61,051 nucleotides of DNA from Candidatus Thiosymbion ectosymbiont of Catanema sp. Cochon2018 (GCA_011392765.1 WYCW01000007.1:1-61051), one strand, 5' to 3'; counted from the first letter of the stretch, positions 51,139 to 60,278 are shown. The notes: a model not told the origin generated them from the sequence alone. Numbers and translations: made by a program.

Positions 51139-52251
51139 TCACGCCGCCTGTTTGGCTACAAACACCGCTCGCGCAGCCTGGATGCCACGCAGGTACTTGG
51201 CCTGACGCCGGGCGCAGAGATCCGCGAGCGACGCCGGTGCGCCGACCGCCGTTCCGAATTCCTTGAGAAACCGCTCGGCAGAGCCGATAAACCGCTCCCC
51301 GTCGATGCCCAGTCGGGCAAGAATCTTGGGTTCTTGTTCCTCGATGTGTCCACGTTTATCCGTGCGTAACGCCCGACCCGTCCAATCAACCAACTCCAGG
51401 TAGTCCTCGAAGGCAAAAGGCACCGCCCAAGGGGCCTGTGCAGTGGCATCAAAGGGCATCAGCGGGGCCGAGGGTAAGACCTGCGTCTCGGCCTCCGGTC
51501 GTAACCGCTCCCCATCAAGCATTACTTCGGGCGCTGTGACGGTTGTGGTCTCCTGTGAGCCGGATTCGGATGTGACCTCTTTCGGCAACCCGATGACACG
51601 CTCCTGAATCGAGGTGTAGTCCGACGTTTCCGGCGTCTCGGCCAGCCCCGCCCGGACCGGATTCAGATCCACATAGGCCATCGCCGCCAGCAGTGCCTTC
51701 TCATCGAGCAATGCCTGGCTCTTGAAGCGACCCTCCCAGAAACGCCCTTTTACCCCATCCTCGGCATTGGCCCGGCGGGCAATGTGTTCATTGAGAGTAC
51801 GCATGAACCAGGACAAATCGTGCAACCGCCCCCGATAGACCTCGGCAAGTTCTTCAACCTTGGCAATCTCTGCCTGGGTCATCTCCACTCGTGACGCCGA
51901 GAGATACCGTGTTACCAACCAGGGCCCGGTGAAGAGTGCCGTCCAGCGCTGCAGTACCTCTTCTATCGACCACTCCAAGGCCCGTCCGCGGTCGATACGC
52001 ACCACGATGTGGTAGTGGTTACTCATCACCGCGTAGGCGGCCACATCAATGGCAAACAAGGCAGCAAGCTGCTGTATGCGCTCGACGATCCAGCCACGGC
52101 GATGGTCGAAATTCATACCCGAAAAGGAATCCTCGCCGCACAAGAAGGCACGGCGCACACAGCGGCATACGCAGTGATACCAAGGGGTGTTCGCAAGGGA
52201 GACAAGAGCGGAGCGGGGAGCGGTCATGGTTAGGTTCTCTGGTTTCGGCAT
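51139..52251 (-). CDS. RAYT: REP-associated tyrosine transposase (Y1/HUH family)
   Basis: About 370 residues. HUH motif VMSNHYHIVVRIDRGRALEW, with the catalytic-helix region MRTLNEHIARRANAEDGVKG and RFWEGRFKSQALLDEKALLA, and the family signature YVDLNPVRAGLAE. The C-terminal ~130 residues (from QERVIGLPKEV) are an extension. RAYTs nick and join single-stranded DNA at REP hairpins. Its 5' flank carries two copies of the recurrent CAAAGTGGGTGTCC repeat, and pieces of this 5' flank recur at 56680 and 60050. It is the only intact copy of three in the region. Confidence 0.88.
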   Translation of the reverse strand: MPKPENLTMTAPRSALVSLANTPWYHCVCRCVRRAFLCGEDSFSGMNFDHRRGWIVERIQQLAALFAIDVAAYAVMSNHYHIVVRIDRGRALEWSIEEVLQRWTALFTGPWLVTRYLSASRVEMTQAEIAKVEELAEVYRGRLHDLSWFMRTLNEHIARRANAEDGVKGRFWEGRFKSQALLDEKALLAAMAYVDLNPVRAGLAETPETSDYTSIQERVIGLPKEVTSESGSQETTTVTAPEVMLDGERLRPEAETQVLPSAPLMPFDATAQAPWAVPFAFEDYLELVDWTGRALRTDKRGHIEEQEPKILARLGIDGERFIGSAERFLKEFGTAVGAPASLADLCARRQAKYLRGIQAARAVFVAKQAA

Positions 52252-52370
52252 CGAAAGGAGCTTAGCTTGGGATGGGAAAGATGTCAAACAAAGTGGGTGT
52301 CCTCTTAGTTTCCTTTTAGTTCGCAAGGGGGAAAACCAGTCAAACAAAGTGGATGTCTTTTTATTTATTT

Positions 52371-52568
52371 TCATAATCCCAATTCATCTTTTGCTTTTTC
52401 CAAGCTTATAGTTGGAGCATCTTTTTCCGCTTTTTTTGTTTCTCGCAACTCTTTCAAATCTTCGTAATCAGCCAGTTCTTCTTGAATATTTATAAATTCA
52501 TTGTATGGAAGAACCACAAATTGTTTCTTCCCTTCTTGCTCAAGAATGTTCGGATGTAAGTTGAGCAT
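52371..52568 (-). CDS. Phd/RelB-like antitoxin
   Basis: 65 residues: NILEQEGKKQFVVLPYNEFI, NIQEELADYEDLKELRETKK, then an acidic tail (APTISLEKAKDELGL). This is the common antitoxin of RelE-type pairs. It is encoded 21 bp after the toxin. Confidence 0.8.
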   Translation of the reverse strand: MLNLHPNILEQEGKKQFVVLPYNEFINIQEELADYEDLKELRETKKAEKDAPTISLEKAKDELGL

Positions 52569-52589
52569 ATTATTCCTCCTTCTATTTAT

Positions 52590-52838
52590 TTACCGATAAA
52601 TGTCTTTTCGATGCCTTATACGATAAACTATAATAACATCGCCTTCAATTTCAAAGAGAATTCTGTAATTGCCAACTCTTAATCTATATTCCGGCACATG
52701 ATCTGTCAGATGCTTGACGTCACCAGCCATATTTTCTTTCATATTCTCAATTTTCTCAAAAACACGTTCGAGCTCTTTCTTTGATAATTTTCTACCGTCT
52801 TTTAGGGCACGAGGTTTAAATCGTATCTTATATTGCAT
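52590..52838 (-). CDS. RelE-type toxin
   Basis: 82 residues: MQYKIRFKPRALKDGRKLSK, FEKIENMKENMAGDVKHL, PEYRLRVGNYRILFEIEGD and VYRIRHRKDIYR. The RLRVGNYRILFEI core and the basic C-terminus are those of RelE mRNA interferases. Intact. Confidence 0.88.
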   Translation of the reverse strand: MQYKIRFKPRALKDGRKLSKKELERVFEKIENMKENMAGDVKHLTDHVPEYRLRVGNYRILFEIEGDVIIVYRIRHRKDIYR

Positions 52839-52989
52839 TTGTCAGTCGGCTTGGAGCTAAAGCAGAGCAAGGCGGAGAAAAAGGAGCCACGCCCAATTTC
52901 TGCTGGATTAATTGAGCCTAGCTCCTTTTCCACTTTGTGGTCTTGTGTGAGAAAAAACAGAACAAAGAATTTTCTCTGTGTTCTCCGTA

Positions 52990-53070
52990 TCTTTGTTGCA
53001 AAAATCTCGGGTCGTTCGGCAGCTAAGGCTACGCACCGCTCGATTTCCGTTATGAATTCCATTCCAAGAT
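52990..53070 (-). pseudogene. ParE-type toxin fragment
   Basis: About 25 codons (MEFITEIERCVALAAERPEI FAT-type) match the middle of the intact toxin at 59514. One side is cut by a family C element at 53071, the other by unrelated sequence (KIRRTQRKFFVLF). Confidence 0.75.
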
Positions 53071-53245
53071 GGCTCTTTATGGATTCCGGACTGATCGAAG
53101 AGGACGGCGGTCCGTAGCACTATGACCGATGACGGAACAGGCAGTCTTTTCTCAACAACAACAGCAAGTTATACGACGCCCCCTGGGTTGCTGAGAAGGC
53201 GAATTTGCGCAAAATATCTTACCAGTCTAAAATCCATAAAGAGTT
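53071..53245. mobile_element. Family C MITE, about 175 bp
   Basis: It begins GGCTCTTTATGGATTCC and ends AAATCCATAAAGAGTT, a slightly decayed copy of 39268-39443. It interrupts the ParE-type fragment. Its right half plus flank is duplicated at 56552-56666. Confidence 0.88.
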
Positions 53246-53649
53246 TTTCCGAGAACGCTGTCATGGCGAATGAATTTGTCTTTAAAGTGGGTGTCTTTTT
53301 ATTCCCTATTCCCCTAGCTGAGTGGACTGAGGGGAATGCTAACTTAGGAAGGAAGTCGGGTCAAACAAAGTGGGTGTCCTTTATTCTTCGAGGCAACGGT
53401 GTCCGGTTTACTTTTCGAGCGGCGTGATTTTTTAGGCGATGAGACCGGGTCAGTTGATCCCGTAGGCGGCTCCCGTGCTCATGCCATGAAAAATGCCATG
53501 AAACCAATTGAACGGCGCTCTCGGATGGTGAATTCTGCGGTGAAATTTAGCCCCTAAAAACGCAAGAAAATGGCAAAAAATACTTGACAACGGTTGCTCA
53601 GGGGGCGCACGATTTTTTGTTGTAAAACAACAACTTATCAGAGTACCCT

Positions 53650-54941
53650 ATGAATACTAAACGCTTGACTGCTTTGATGGACAGCCTCCTGAATCAAACC
53701 GTCTTGGGTGAATTGCTGGCACCCGTGACGAAGGCCTTGGCGCGGGTGCGCGGTTCGCACGCGTTCACGCGCGTGTTGAGCATGGCTGATTTCATTACGT
53801 TGGGGATACTGCGCCATCTGCAAGGGATGCCAACCTTGCGCGAGCAGGTGCAATCCCTGCTGCATCTGGAGCCGGGAGACGCGTTGCAACCGCCGCTGGC
53901 GCGTTCCACTTGGTCGGATGCACTTTCGTCGCCGCGTCGAGGTCGTGTCTTGGAGGTCCTGCTGCCACCGCTGTTGTCCGAGGCCCGAGCGGTTTTGCCG
54001 GATCGATTGGCGGAATTCGCCGCGCTGGAAGGACGCCCGGTGTACGCGATGGATGGCACTTACCACACCGAAAGTGCCCACTAGGGGCGTTGTACGCCCA
54101 GCCACGGGGGTGAGGATAACCCCAAGGGACACGCCTTGCTGAGTTTTTATGAGGTGCGGCTGGGTTGTATCGCCGATGTCCACGTCGAGACCCGCAGCCG
54201 CCACGAGATGAGGTTGTTGCGCGATTATGACGCATCCGAATCGGCTCTGACCCGGCACCGTCAGGCCTTGTGGCTGGTTGACCGTGCCTTTATTGATGCC
54301 GCCTTCTGGAACCGAAAGAAGAAACATGCGGGGATTACCATCATTACCCGCATGAAAAGTAGCTTGCGTGTCGATTCCACCGAGGACAGGCCGGTGCCCG
54401 AGGTGCCGGTCAACGAAGGCGTGGTGAAGGATTTGCGGATCACCTTGCGCAGTTCGCGCGCCCCCTGGCGCCTGATCACCTACCATACCCGGCGCGGCCA
54501 TCAGGTGGAATTCCTGACTAACGAGTTTGCTTTGGCGCCCGGACTCATCGCCTTCCTCTCTTCCCGCCGCTGGGAGGAGGAGAAATGTTTCGACACCGGG
54601 AAGAATGACTTCAGCCTCGCCAAAGCCTGGGGCGCCAGCCCGGTGGCCATCGCCAATCAGGCCCGCCTCGCCATGGTCACCAGTCTCCTGGTGGCGCTGT
54701 TTGTGCACCGCAAGATGGGGCCCACGGCGTTGCCGATGAGAAGGCGTTGCGCAAACAGGACCAGCGGCAAACCGCCGACACCGACGGAACCGACCGTCCC
54801 GATTGGAGTGCCACCCTCTTCCGCTACACATCCAAGGTCAGCCGCCAAGTGCTTCGGTTCTTCAAACACTGTTTCCATCAGCCAGCTTCCCAGACGCTCT
54901 ATGATCGCCACCTACGGCCATTATTATTGGCGTACCTATGA
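53650..54941 (+). pseudogene. IS4-family transposase with an in-frame TAG and a frameshift
   Basis: Start MNTKRLTALMDSLLNQTVLG. DDE residues: YAMDGTYHTES (first Asp), ALWLVDRAFID (second Asp) and RRWEEEKCFDTGKNDF (Glu with YREK-like spacing). A TAG replaces a codon right after TYHTESAH (54082-54084); the same frame continues GRCTPSHGGEDNPKGHALL. Near 54715 the frame shifts and finishes as DEKALRKQDQRQTADTDGTD ... LYDRHLRPLLLAYL. The element is dead unless readthrough occurs. Confidence 0.82.
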
Positions 54942-54962
54942 CGGGGAGCCGGACACCGTTGC

Positions 54963-55253
54963 TTCGAGGCAGTTCTGCAGGATGCTGGCTATGACAGCCA
55001 GATCTGCGAGAAGGGCCAGCGTAATCGACCGCTCACGGACCAGCAGCAGGCCAACAACCGCCGGCGATCCAAGATCCGTTCCCGAGTCGAGCACGTCTTC
55101 GGTTTTCAGGAAAACAGCATGGGTGGGAAATTCATCCGCACCATTGGCTTGGCGCGGGCCAAGCTCAAGAGCGGATTGATGAACCTGACCTACAACCTGA
55201 TGCGCTACCTGCAGCTCACCAAAGACCGGGAAGGTGTGCCTGCTGTCGCCTGA
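54963..55253 (+). pseudogene. IS5-family transposase, C-terminal fragment
   Basis: About 96 codons: GYDSQICEKGQRNRPLTDQQ, QANNRRRSKIRSRVEHVFGF, MGGKFIRTIGLARAKLKSGL and MNLTYNLMRYLQLT. This is the IS5 DDE C-terminus (RVEHVFG, NL.YN..R). The N-terminal two thirds are missing, replaced by the IS4 gene. Its right terminus is probably the CTGGATTTTTCGAGGTCCCC at 55381-55400. Confidence 0.82.
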
Positions 55254-55426
55254 ATCGGCCAAAGACCGGTCGAACAGGCCACTAAGCAGAGCGCATCGCA
55301 GGGAATTGCCTGCGGTTTCGACCCCTTTCGGCATAAGCCCGTAAGCATTTCATCAACTACTCATAAAGCACGCCGAAAAACTGGATTTTTCGAGGTCCCC
55401 TTTAACAAAATGGATGTCCTTTAGTA

Positions 55427-55900
55427 TTATTTTACGCGTATTGCAACGTTCGCTATTATCGCATCTGCTGCACCCTCCCACGTTCCATCGACAGCCTTTC
55501 CAATACTTCTACCTATAGCCTCGATTCTGTCCGGAGGTATCGGAGTACCACCAGTAAGATACGTTCCAAGCGATGAAGCAATAGGAGCGACAATTCCAGT
55601 CCATCCCCCCCTGGCGATGTTACGTTCTAACTTAACAATGGTATTTCCCTTCTTAACAATATGATAATAAACCTGATCATCTGGTCGAAACCTTAGGTGA
55701 TGGGAAATATGCCCGTTCACAATTATTTCAGTTTCTGTCCGTTTAACCTCAACCGGCTTTACATTGAACTCGTGATCGAAAACCTTTAGCTTCTTCTTCT
55801 CTGGGCCTGTTAAGGCAGCATTCATAGCATCTTCCATAGGACCTGCAGACACAAGACCGTTTAGCACGCACAAGAGGAATATGCTTAGCATAGTTTTCAT
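55427..55900 (-). CDS. Small secreted hypothetical protein
   Basis: 157 residues. Signal peptide MKTMLSIFLLCVLNGLVSAG. Mature part: basic KKKLKVFDHEFNVKPVEVKR, then TETEIIVNGHISHHLRFRPD and DQVYYHIVKKGN, suggesting a beta-rich domain; a C-terminal glycine-rich segment follows (GGWTGIVAPIASSLGTYLTG). No family recognised. Its stop abuts the recurrent repeat (55401-55425). Confidence 0.6.
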   Translation of the reverse strand: MKTMLSIFLLCVLNGLVSAGPMEDAMNAALTGPEKKKLKVFDHEFNVKPVEVKRTETEIIVNGHISHHLRFRPDDQVYYHIVKKGNTIVKLERNIARGGWTGIVAPIASSLGTYLTGGTPIPPDRIEAIGRSIGKAVDGTWEGAADAIIANVAIRVK

Positions 55901-55940
55901 GTTTAATTTCTCCTTTTTGCTTTAGGGCACCTTGAAAAAC

Positions 55941-56357
55941 TCAAGTTGCCCGCGTGGAGTTTTCGACCACTTGGCGTCGCTCCGGCAGCATTTCAGCGGC
56001 AATCTGTGCACGGTGACGCCCCCACCCGCAGGTGCCGGTCAGCGGCAGAATCACCCGCTGGTCCGGGTCTTCGACCAGGGTGCGAGTGACGCCGCGGTGA
56101 CCTGCTCGGCCTCCCGGCCGGCGCCCACTCGGTTGGCGCTGCGAGCGCGGCGGCGGTTTCCAGAACGGCGGGTCTGAAGACGGCGGCCGGCTGGAGTTGT
56201 GACTATCCTGGGCCAGGGCCAGGCATGCTTCGAGTTCTTGGATGCGCTCGCGCAGCTGCTCGATCAGCGCCGCTTGCTCCACAACCAGCACACGCAACCG
56301 GTCAAGCTCCTGGTTGGGGCTTTCCAGAGAATGGGTTGGGGCGTGCGATCCGGGCAT
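55941..56357 (-). pseudogene. IS66-family transposase, N-terminal fragment
   Basis: About 138 codons: RVLVVEQAALIEQLRERIQE (leucine-zipper), LALAQDSHNSSRPPSSDPPF, QPSGRRPGGRAGHRGVTRT and CGWGRHRAQIAAEMLPERRQ are the IS66 TnpC N-terminus. The catalytic part is absent; the frame stops in sequence that begins with an IS5-like end (GGGCACCTTGAAAAAC). Confidence 0.8.
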
Positions 56358-56399
56358 GGGGTTAGACTACATAGGTAGCCCTCGGTTTGGCAAGGGATC

Positions 56400-56962
56400 C
56401 TGAATAGTTATGATTCCCTGTGGTTTGGTGTTGGGAAGGAGCTTATGCTTGGAGTGGGGAGAATGTCAAACAAAGTGGGTGTCCTTTTATCCCTTTTATC
56501 CTCTTTTATCCTAGGTGTCCTTTTATCCTACATCTATCCTGACAGAGGGGGCTTGCTGAGAAGGTGAATTTGCGCAAAATATCTTACCAGTCTGAAATCC
56601 ATAAAGAGCCTTTCCGAGAACGCTGTCATGGCGAATGAATTTGTCTTTAAAGTGGGTGTCTTTTTATTTTGCAAGGGAGACGAGAATGGAGCGGGGAGCG
56701 GTCATGGTCGGTTCCCTGTGGTTTCGAGGTCGGGAAGTAGCTTAGCGCGGAACACGAAAGGTTTCAAACAAAGTGCAAACAAAGTGGGTGTCTTTTTATC
56801 CTCTACCGCGCTAAGGTCGTGTTTGAATAGGAATTTATACACGCTCGCCCTAGACTCGTAACCTGTTCGAGGAGAGGACCGGGAGGAGAATTAAGTATAC
56901 TGTCCCTGGAATTGGCCGGAATTAGTCCCCGGAATTGCAGTCCACAGGACAACCTATGCACT
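56400..56962. repeat. Cluster of recurrent repeats, RAYT 5' flank and family C debris; no gene
   Basis: Copies of the CAAAGTGGGTGTCC repeat lie near 56466, 56510 (partial), 56645 and 56775. 56552-56611 is the right half of a family C element. 56677-56710 matches the RAYT 5' end (CAAGGGAGACGAGAATGG). 56829-56852 carries GGAATTTATACACGCTCGCC. A small hairpin (TATGCACTTTAGTGCATA) at about 56955 follows the next gene's stop. Confidence 0.7.
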
Positions 56963-57766
56963 TTAGTGCATAGTGGTTGAGTTATCTTCTTCCAATATCG
57001 TTTTGAAAAGTGTATCTACGCCATAAGGGGAGAAAACCTGAGGTGGTAAGAACTTTTTCCACACAATCTCCCCTTGCTCATCAATTTGAAAGATAAGAAT
57101 CCTATCCATTTCCCATCCAATCTCCTCGAACCAGGCATTTTGTTCACACCACTCGGCGGATTTGTCTAAGGCACTACCAACCAGATCCCTCAACGTATTC
57201 AAACTTGGTTGCCACAACCGAATATCGCGATTAGTAGGTACGACAAAGAGGGTTTTTTGCAGGGCATTACTACGTTGAGCCAATGTGGTAATCTCCTGCC
57301 TGAACCCTACCGACCCATGCTTTGCCGCCGTTTCTAATCTTCCGTATGCTAGTGCGTGAAGCGCTTGGTATCCGTCGAGGGTTCGAGGATCAACATGCTT
57401 TTTCAGATAATCCAATTCCTGGGTAGGACTATCAAACCCGATGCTTTTACTGCCAAGCAGTGGAACCATCACTACAGCTGAAGCACCATCAAGTAACGTA
57501 TTGAACACCACCTGCCATTCATCATCCCCTACCGCTAATCTTTGCAATTTTGATCGAAACGCCCTGCCTGTAATCAGACCCTTGGCATGCCGCAACCAGG
57601 TATCTCTGACTGAAAAAAGGTAGTTTCCCAGCGTTGGTGTGGGTGGCTTTCGCCCCAAAGCAAGCAGTGTACCCAGACCGCGAGATCCATACCTCAAAAT
57701 ATCTTCGAACTCATAGACGATACCGTCTGATCCCTTAAGCCTGAACCGAGTGTAGGCTTCATCCAA
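56963..57766 (-). CDS. Unknown protein, second gene of a two-gene operon
   Basis: 267 residues, soluble, no signal peptide. Landmarks: FRLKGSDGIVYEFEDILRYG, LGTLLALGRKPPTPTLGNYL, FNTLLDGASAVVMVPLLGSK, DPRTLDGYQALHALAYGRLE and QIDEQGEIVWKKFLPPQVFS. I do not recognise the family or any catalytic motif. It starts 12 bp after the upstream 205-residue gene, so the two are probably expressed together. The setting suggests accessory function. Confidence 0.6.
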   Translation of the reverse strand: MDEAYTRFRLKGSDGIVYEFEDILRYGSRGLGTLLALGRKPPTPTLGNYLFSVRDTWLRHAKGLITGRAFRSKLQRLAVGDDEWQVVFNTLLDGASAVVMVPLLGSKSIGFDSPTQELDYLKKHVDPRTLDGYQALHALAYGRLETAAKHGSVGFRQEITTLAQRSNALQKTLFVVPTNRDIRLWQPSLNTLRDLVGSALDKSAEWCEQNAWFEEIGWEMDRILIFQIDEQGEIVWKKFLPPQVFSPYGVDTLFKTILEEDNSTTMH

Positions 57767-57778
57767 ATGGAACGGCCT

Positions 57779-58396
57779 TTAATATAGTACAAACTTGCGT
57801 GTACGGTGCCCTCGTTCCAGCTGTTTCAGAATCTTATGGACATTAATATAGTAACGTGGTGCAAGAACCTCGATTATTGAGCATGCAGCGCTATATATAG
57901 AGTTGCCGATTCGACTCAATAATCTTTGCTGCTGAACACGGTTTATATCCCTATTAACTCGGTGATGCTCGGTGCTTCGTTGCGATCGACATCGCAGCAC
58001 GGGACGTCCTGATTCGGTGGAAATGTTGCAATATTCCACCACGAGGGCTTCAGCGAGCCGACGTTCTACATCTTTGCGCACATAAACCCCTTCCGCAATC
58101 CTCCTTGTGACAAGCGGACCACCAAGTTGCTGACCGAGAAAGCTATCCTTATCGATTTCGCATTGCAGTTGAACGTAAAAATCATGCAATCCGACGGTGT
58201 GTTCAGGGCAGCTTCTATTAAATTCAAGCATTAACATCACAAAATAAGCCCGCGGATCGTCGCATACTTCAGGCTCCAACCCAAACGCCTGCCCCCGCAA
58301 ATATAGGCGCATACAAGAGTATTCCACTGACGACTCATACGTCAGTGGGCGATCACGCTTCAGAAAGTACTCTTTTGTCGCCATAGATTTATTCAC
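57779..58396 (-). CDS. Unknown protein, first gene of a two-gene operon
   Basis: 205 residues, soluble. Landmarks: FLKRDRPLTYESSVEYSCMR, GLEPEVCDDPRAYFVMLMLE, YVQLQCEIDKDSFLGQQLGG and a C-terminus rich in Arg/His (CRSQRSTEHHRVNRDINRVQ, LKQLERGHRTRKFVLY) that could bind nucleic acid. No family recognised. ATG 58396 is used; a second Met lies four codons later. Confidence 0.6.
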   Translation of the reverse strand: MNKSMATKEYFLKRDRPLTYESSVEYSCMRLYLRGQAFGLEPEVCDDPRAYFVMLMLEFNRSCPEHTVGLHDFYVQLQCEIDKDSFLGQQLGGPLVTRRIAEGVYVRKDVERRLAEALVVEYCNISTESGRPVLRCRSQRSTEHHRVNRDINRVQQQRLLSRIGNSIYSAACSIIEVLAPRYYINVHKILKQLERGHRTRKFVLY

Positions 58397-58633
58397 GTCA
58401 ATTGAAGCTGACTTAGCCGGGAAAACCCATACAGAATACTAACCTACATGTCAGGTCCCGGATGCGTGTGCCTGCGGTTCGTTACACTCATCGCATTCTA
58501 CGACCCGGACACCCGCAAGGGGTACCCCTCTTCAAATCCTTCCGCATCAGGCCCTCGCCGCATGCGGGTCCACATCCAATCCGCAGGCGGAGGCGATCCA
58601 GGTCTGATTCTTGCCCGGTTCCGGATGCAGCAA
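58397..58633. other. Gap without a supported gene
   Basis: Only short frames are seen. I see no repeat of the families above and no terminator in this 237-bp stretch. Confidence 0.4.
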
Positions 58634-58858
58634 TTATTTCGACTGAATAAACTCATCGACAGTAAGTCCGACGTCTTTCGCTATCCGGCATAAAAGTATC
58701 GGGGATATATCTTTACCCTTATGAAGAGGAATCGTCGTTGCTCTGCCATCCGGATGGCGAAATTGTTTGTGTGAACCTCGTTGCCGCACTTCTCTAAAAC
58801 CCAATGATTCAATCAACCGCACAACCTGCTGCGGCTTGAGTACAGGTAGATGGCCCAT
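58634..58858 (-). CDS. HicA-type toxin
   Basis: About 74 residues: LKPQQVVRLIESLGFREVRQ, RGSHKQFRHPDGRATTIPLH (catalytic His) and DISPILLCRIAKDVGLTVDE are the classical HicA. It is encoded right after the HicB-type antitoxin. Intact; different subfamily from the pair at 50507. Confidence 0.9.
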   Translation of the reverse strand: MGHLPVLKPQQVVRLIESLGFREVRQRGSHKQFRHPDGRATTIPLHKGKDISPILLCRIAKDVGLTVDEFIQSK

Positions 58859-58859
58859 T

Positions 58860-59066
58860 TTAGGCAACTACGATCTGTTGTGTACCTATAAACTGTGTTT
58901 CCAGTCTGGGTTCACCATCCTCTAATAGCATCGCTATAACCTCCTGTAAGTTCTCATTCAATTCATCCAAAGTTTCACCTTGTGTGTGCGCCCCTGCAAA
59001 ACCAGGAACATGGCCAACATATAAACCCGTATCCCTACAATATTCAACCACAGCAGTGTAATTCAT
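58860..59066 (-). CDS. HicB-type antitoxin
   Basis: 68 residues: MNYTAVVEYCRDTGLYVGHV, PGFAGAHTQGETLDELNENL and QEVIAMLLEDGEP match the short HicB form, without a C-terminal DNA-binding domain. It ends next to the hicA-like start. Confidence 0.9.
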   Translation of the reverse strand: MNYTAVVEYCRDTGLYVGHVPGFAGAHTQGETLDELNENLQEVIAMLLEDGEPRLETQFIGTQQIVVA

Positions 59067-59199
59067 AAAACCCTAACCACCTTCTCTCCGGGGCGATAGC
59101 TAATTCTCATTCGTTGTTCTTCGATGCGGTTCGTTGCGCTCACCACATCCTACACTTTGCGTCCTTCGCGCCTTCGCGGTCCAACCCCCAATCAAACCC

Positions 59200-59475
59200 T
59201 CACCACATGATGATCCACCACATCCCGATCAGCGAGGGATTCCGGAAGGAATTGAAGCACCCGGATGCCGACGGCAGTGATTACAGTGCCACAGCTACCC
59301 CACCGATGCCAAGGAGCATTTCGGGCAGGCTGGGGGCGTAAGCGGCCGCAGCACCGCCTGCACTGTCATAAAAACCGGATTCGAGGATGGTCTTGCCGGG
59401 GAAGAGCTGCATGTAGACGAGTACTAGAAGAAGGACGGCCCCGATGAAGACGCCGAGGAGGTTGCGGACAAAATG
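59200..59475 (-). pseudogene. NrfD/DsrP-like membrane protein, 3' fragment
   Basis: Minus-strand frame reads RNLLGVFIGAVLLLVLVYMQ, LFPGKTILESGFYDSAGG, SLPEMLLGIGGVAVAL, then after one frameshift ITAVGIRVLQFLPESLADRD. Two membrane helices and the tail fit the C-terminus of NrfD/PsrC/DsrP-type quinone-interacting subunits of sulfur metabolism. The frame is broken and the 5' part is missing. The recurrent repeat (variant) follows at 59468. Confidence 0.45.
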
Positions 59476-59513
59476 GGTGTCGCTTTATTTCTATTTTTCA
59501 TAATCCCTCATTT

Positions 59514-59810
59514 TTAGGCTCGGCACTGCCAGATTACGGGATTTCTACTGCCATGAAAGACGGACAAGACAACGATGCGATGTGTTTCCACTCGAAAATA
59601 GACGCTAAATGGGAACCGATGGGCAGTAACACGACGAATATCCTTGTGAACCGTTGCAAAAATCTCGGGTCGGTCGGCAGCCAAGGCTACGCACCGCTCG
59701 ATTTCCGTGATGAATTCCATTCCAAGATTTTTCTGTTGAGCTTCATATCGTGCTGCTGCTTCAATAAACTCAGCGCGGGCTGCGCGACGAAACGTAACCG
59801 AAAGACTCAT
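59514..59810 (-). CDS. ParE-type toxin
   Basis: 98 residues: VTFRRAARAEFIEAAARYEA, LGMEFITEIERCVALAADRP, VHKDIRRVTAHRFPFSVYFR and VVLSVFHGSRNPVIW. This is a complete RelE/ParE fold toxin. It overlaps its antitoxin gene by 4 bp. Confidence 0.88.
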   Translation of the reverse strand: MSLSVTFRRAARAEFIEAAARYEAQQKNLGMEFITEIERCVALAADRPEIFATVHKDIRRVTAHRFPFSVYFRVETHRIVVLSVFHGSRNPVIWQCRA

Positions 59811-60034
59811 CGCTTGATTCGGGCGATAGCTAACGCTTTAACCTCGGACCAGGAAACGACATCATCCGGGTTGGCGTCATGTTCAGCAAGTCGCCGGTCA
59901 AGCTCCACCTTCTGAGCGTCCGTCACAGGTGGCACGGCATTCCGTTCAACAATGTTATCCCAAAGCGCTTCAACCATCTCAAGCTGTTCTTCCACGCTTA
60001 GCTGTCGAGCCTGGTTAAGGAGATGCATATTCAT
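59807..60034 (-). CDS. Addiction-module antitoxin (TIGR02574-like)
   Basis: 75 residues: ARQLSVEEQLEMVEALWDNI, PPVTDAQKVELDRRLAEHDA and NPDDVVSWSEVKALAIARIK. ATG 60034 is chosen because further upstream the frame runs into a decayed RAYT 5' end. Confidence 0.88.
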   Translation of the reverse strand: MNMHLLNQARQLSVEEQLEMVEALWDNIVERNAVPPVTDAQKVELDRRLAEHDANPDDVVSWSEVKALAIARIKR

Positions 60035-60049
60035 GAGTGGTCCTAGCCA

Positions 60050-60232
60050 GACAAGAAGGCACAGTGCGCGCAGCAGCATACAAAGTGATAGTGAGGGAAA
60101 TTTTCAAGTAAGACTAAAAACCGCGCAGGGGGCGGTCATGGCAAAACTGCAAAACTCCTGCCTGAGTGAACTGAGAGGAATGCTAACTCAGCGGGAAGAT
60201 CAGATCAAATAAGATGGATGTTCTTTTGTCGT
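60050..60232. repeat. Decayed RAYT 5' flank and recurrent repeat
   Basis: 60050-60145 matches the start region of the RAYT gene at 52100-52230 (ACAAGAAGGCACAGTGCGCG; GGGGGCGGTCATGGC). It is followed by the arm CTGAGTGAACTGAGAGGAAT and a repeat variant (AAGATGGATGTTCTTTTG) at about 60209, with another copy at 60256-60280. Confidence 0.7.
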
Positions 60233-60278
60233 TTAGCTCAGTAGGAGGATCAAGTCAAACAAAGTAGATGTCTTTTTA

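Noticed and set aside
45126-55942. A 10.8-kb composite transposon bounded by inverted GGGCACCTTGAAAAA ends
   Set aside because: The shared word is only about 15 bp, each end has its own local partner or debris, and no common target duplication is visible.
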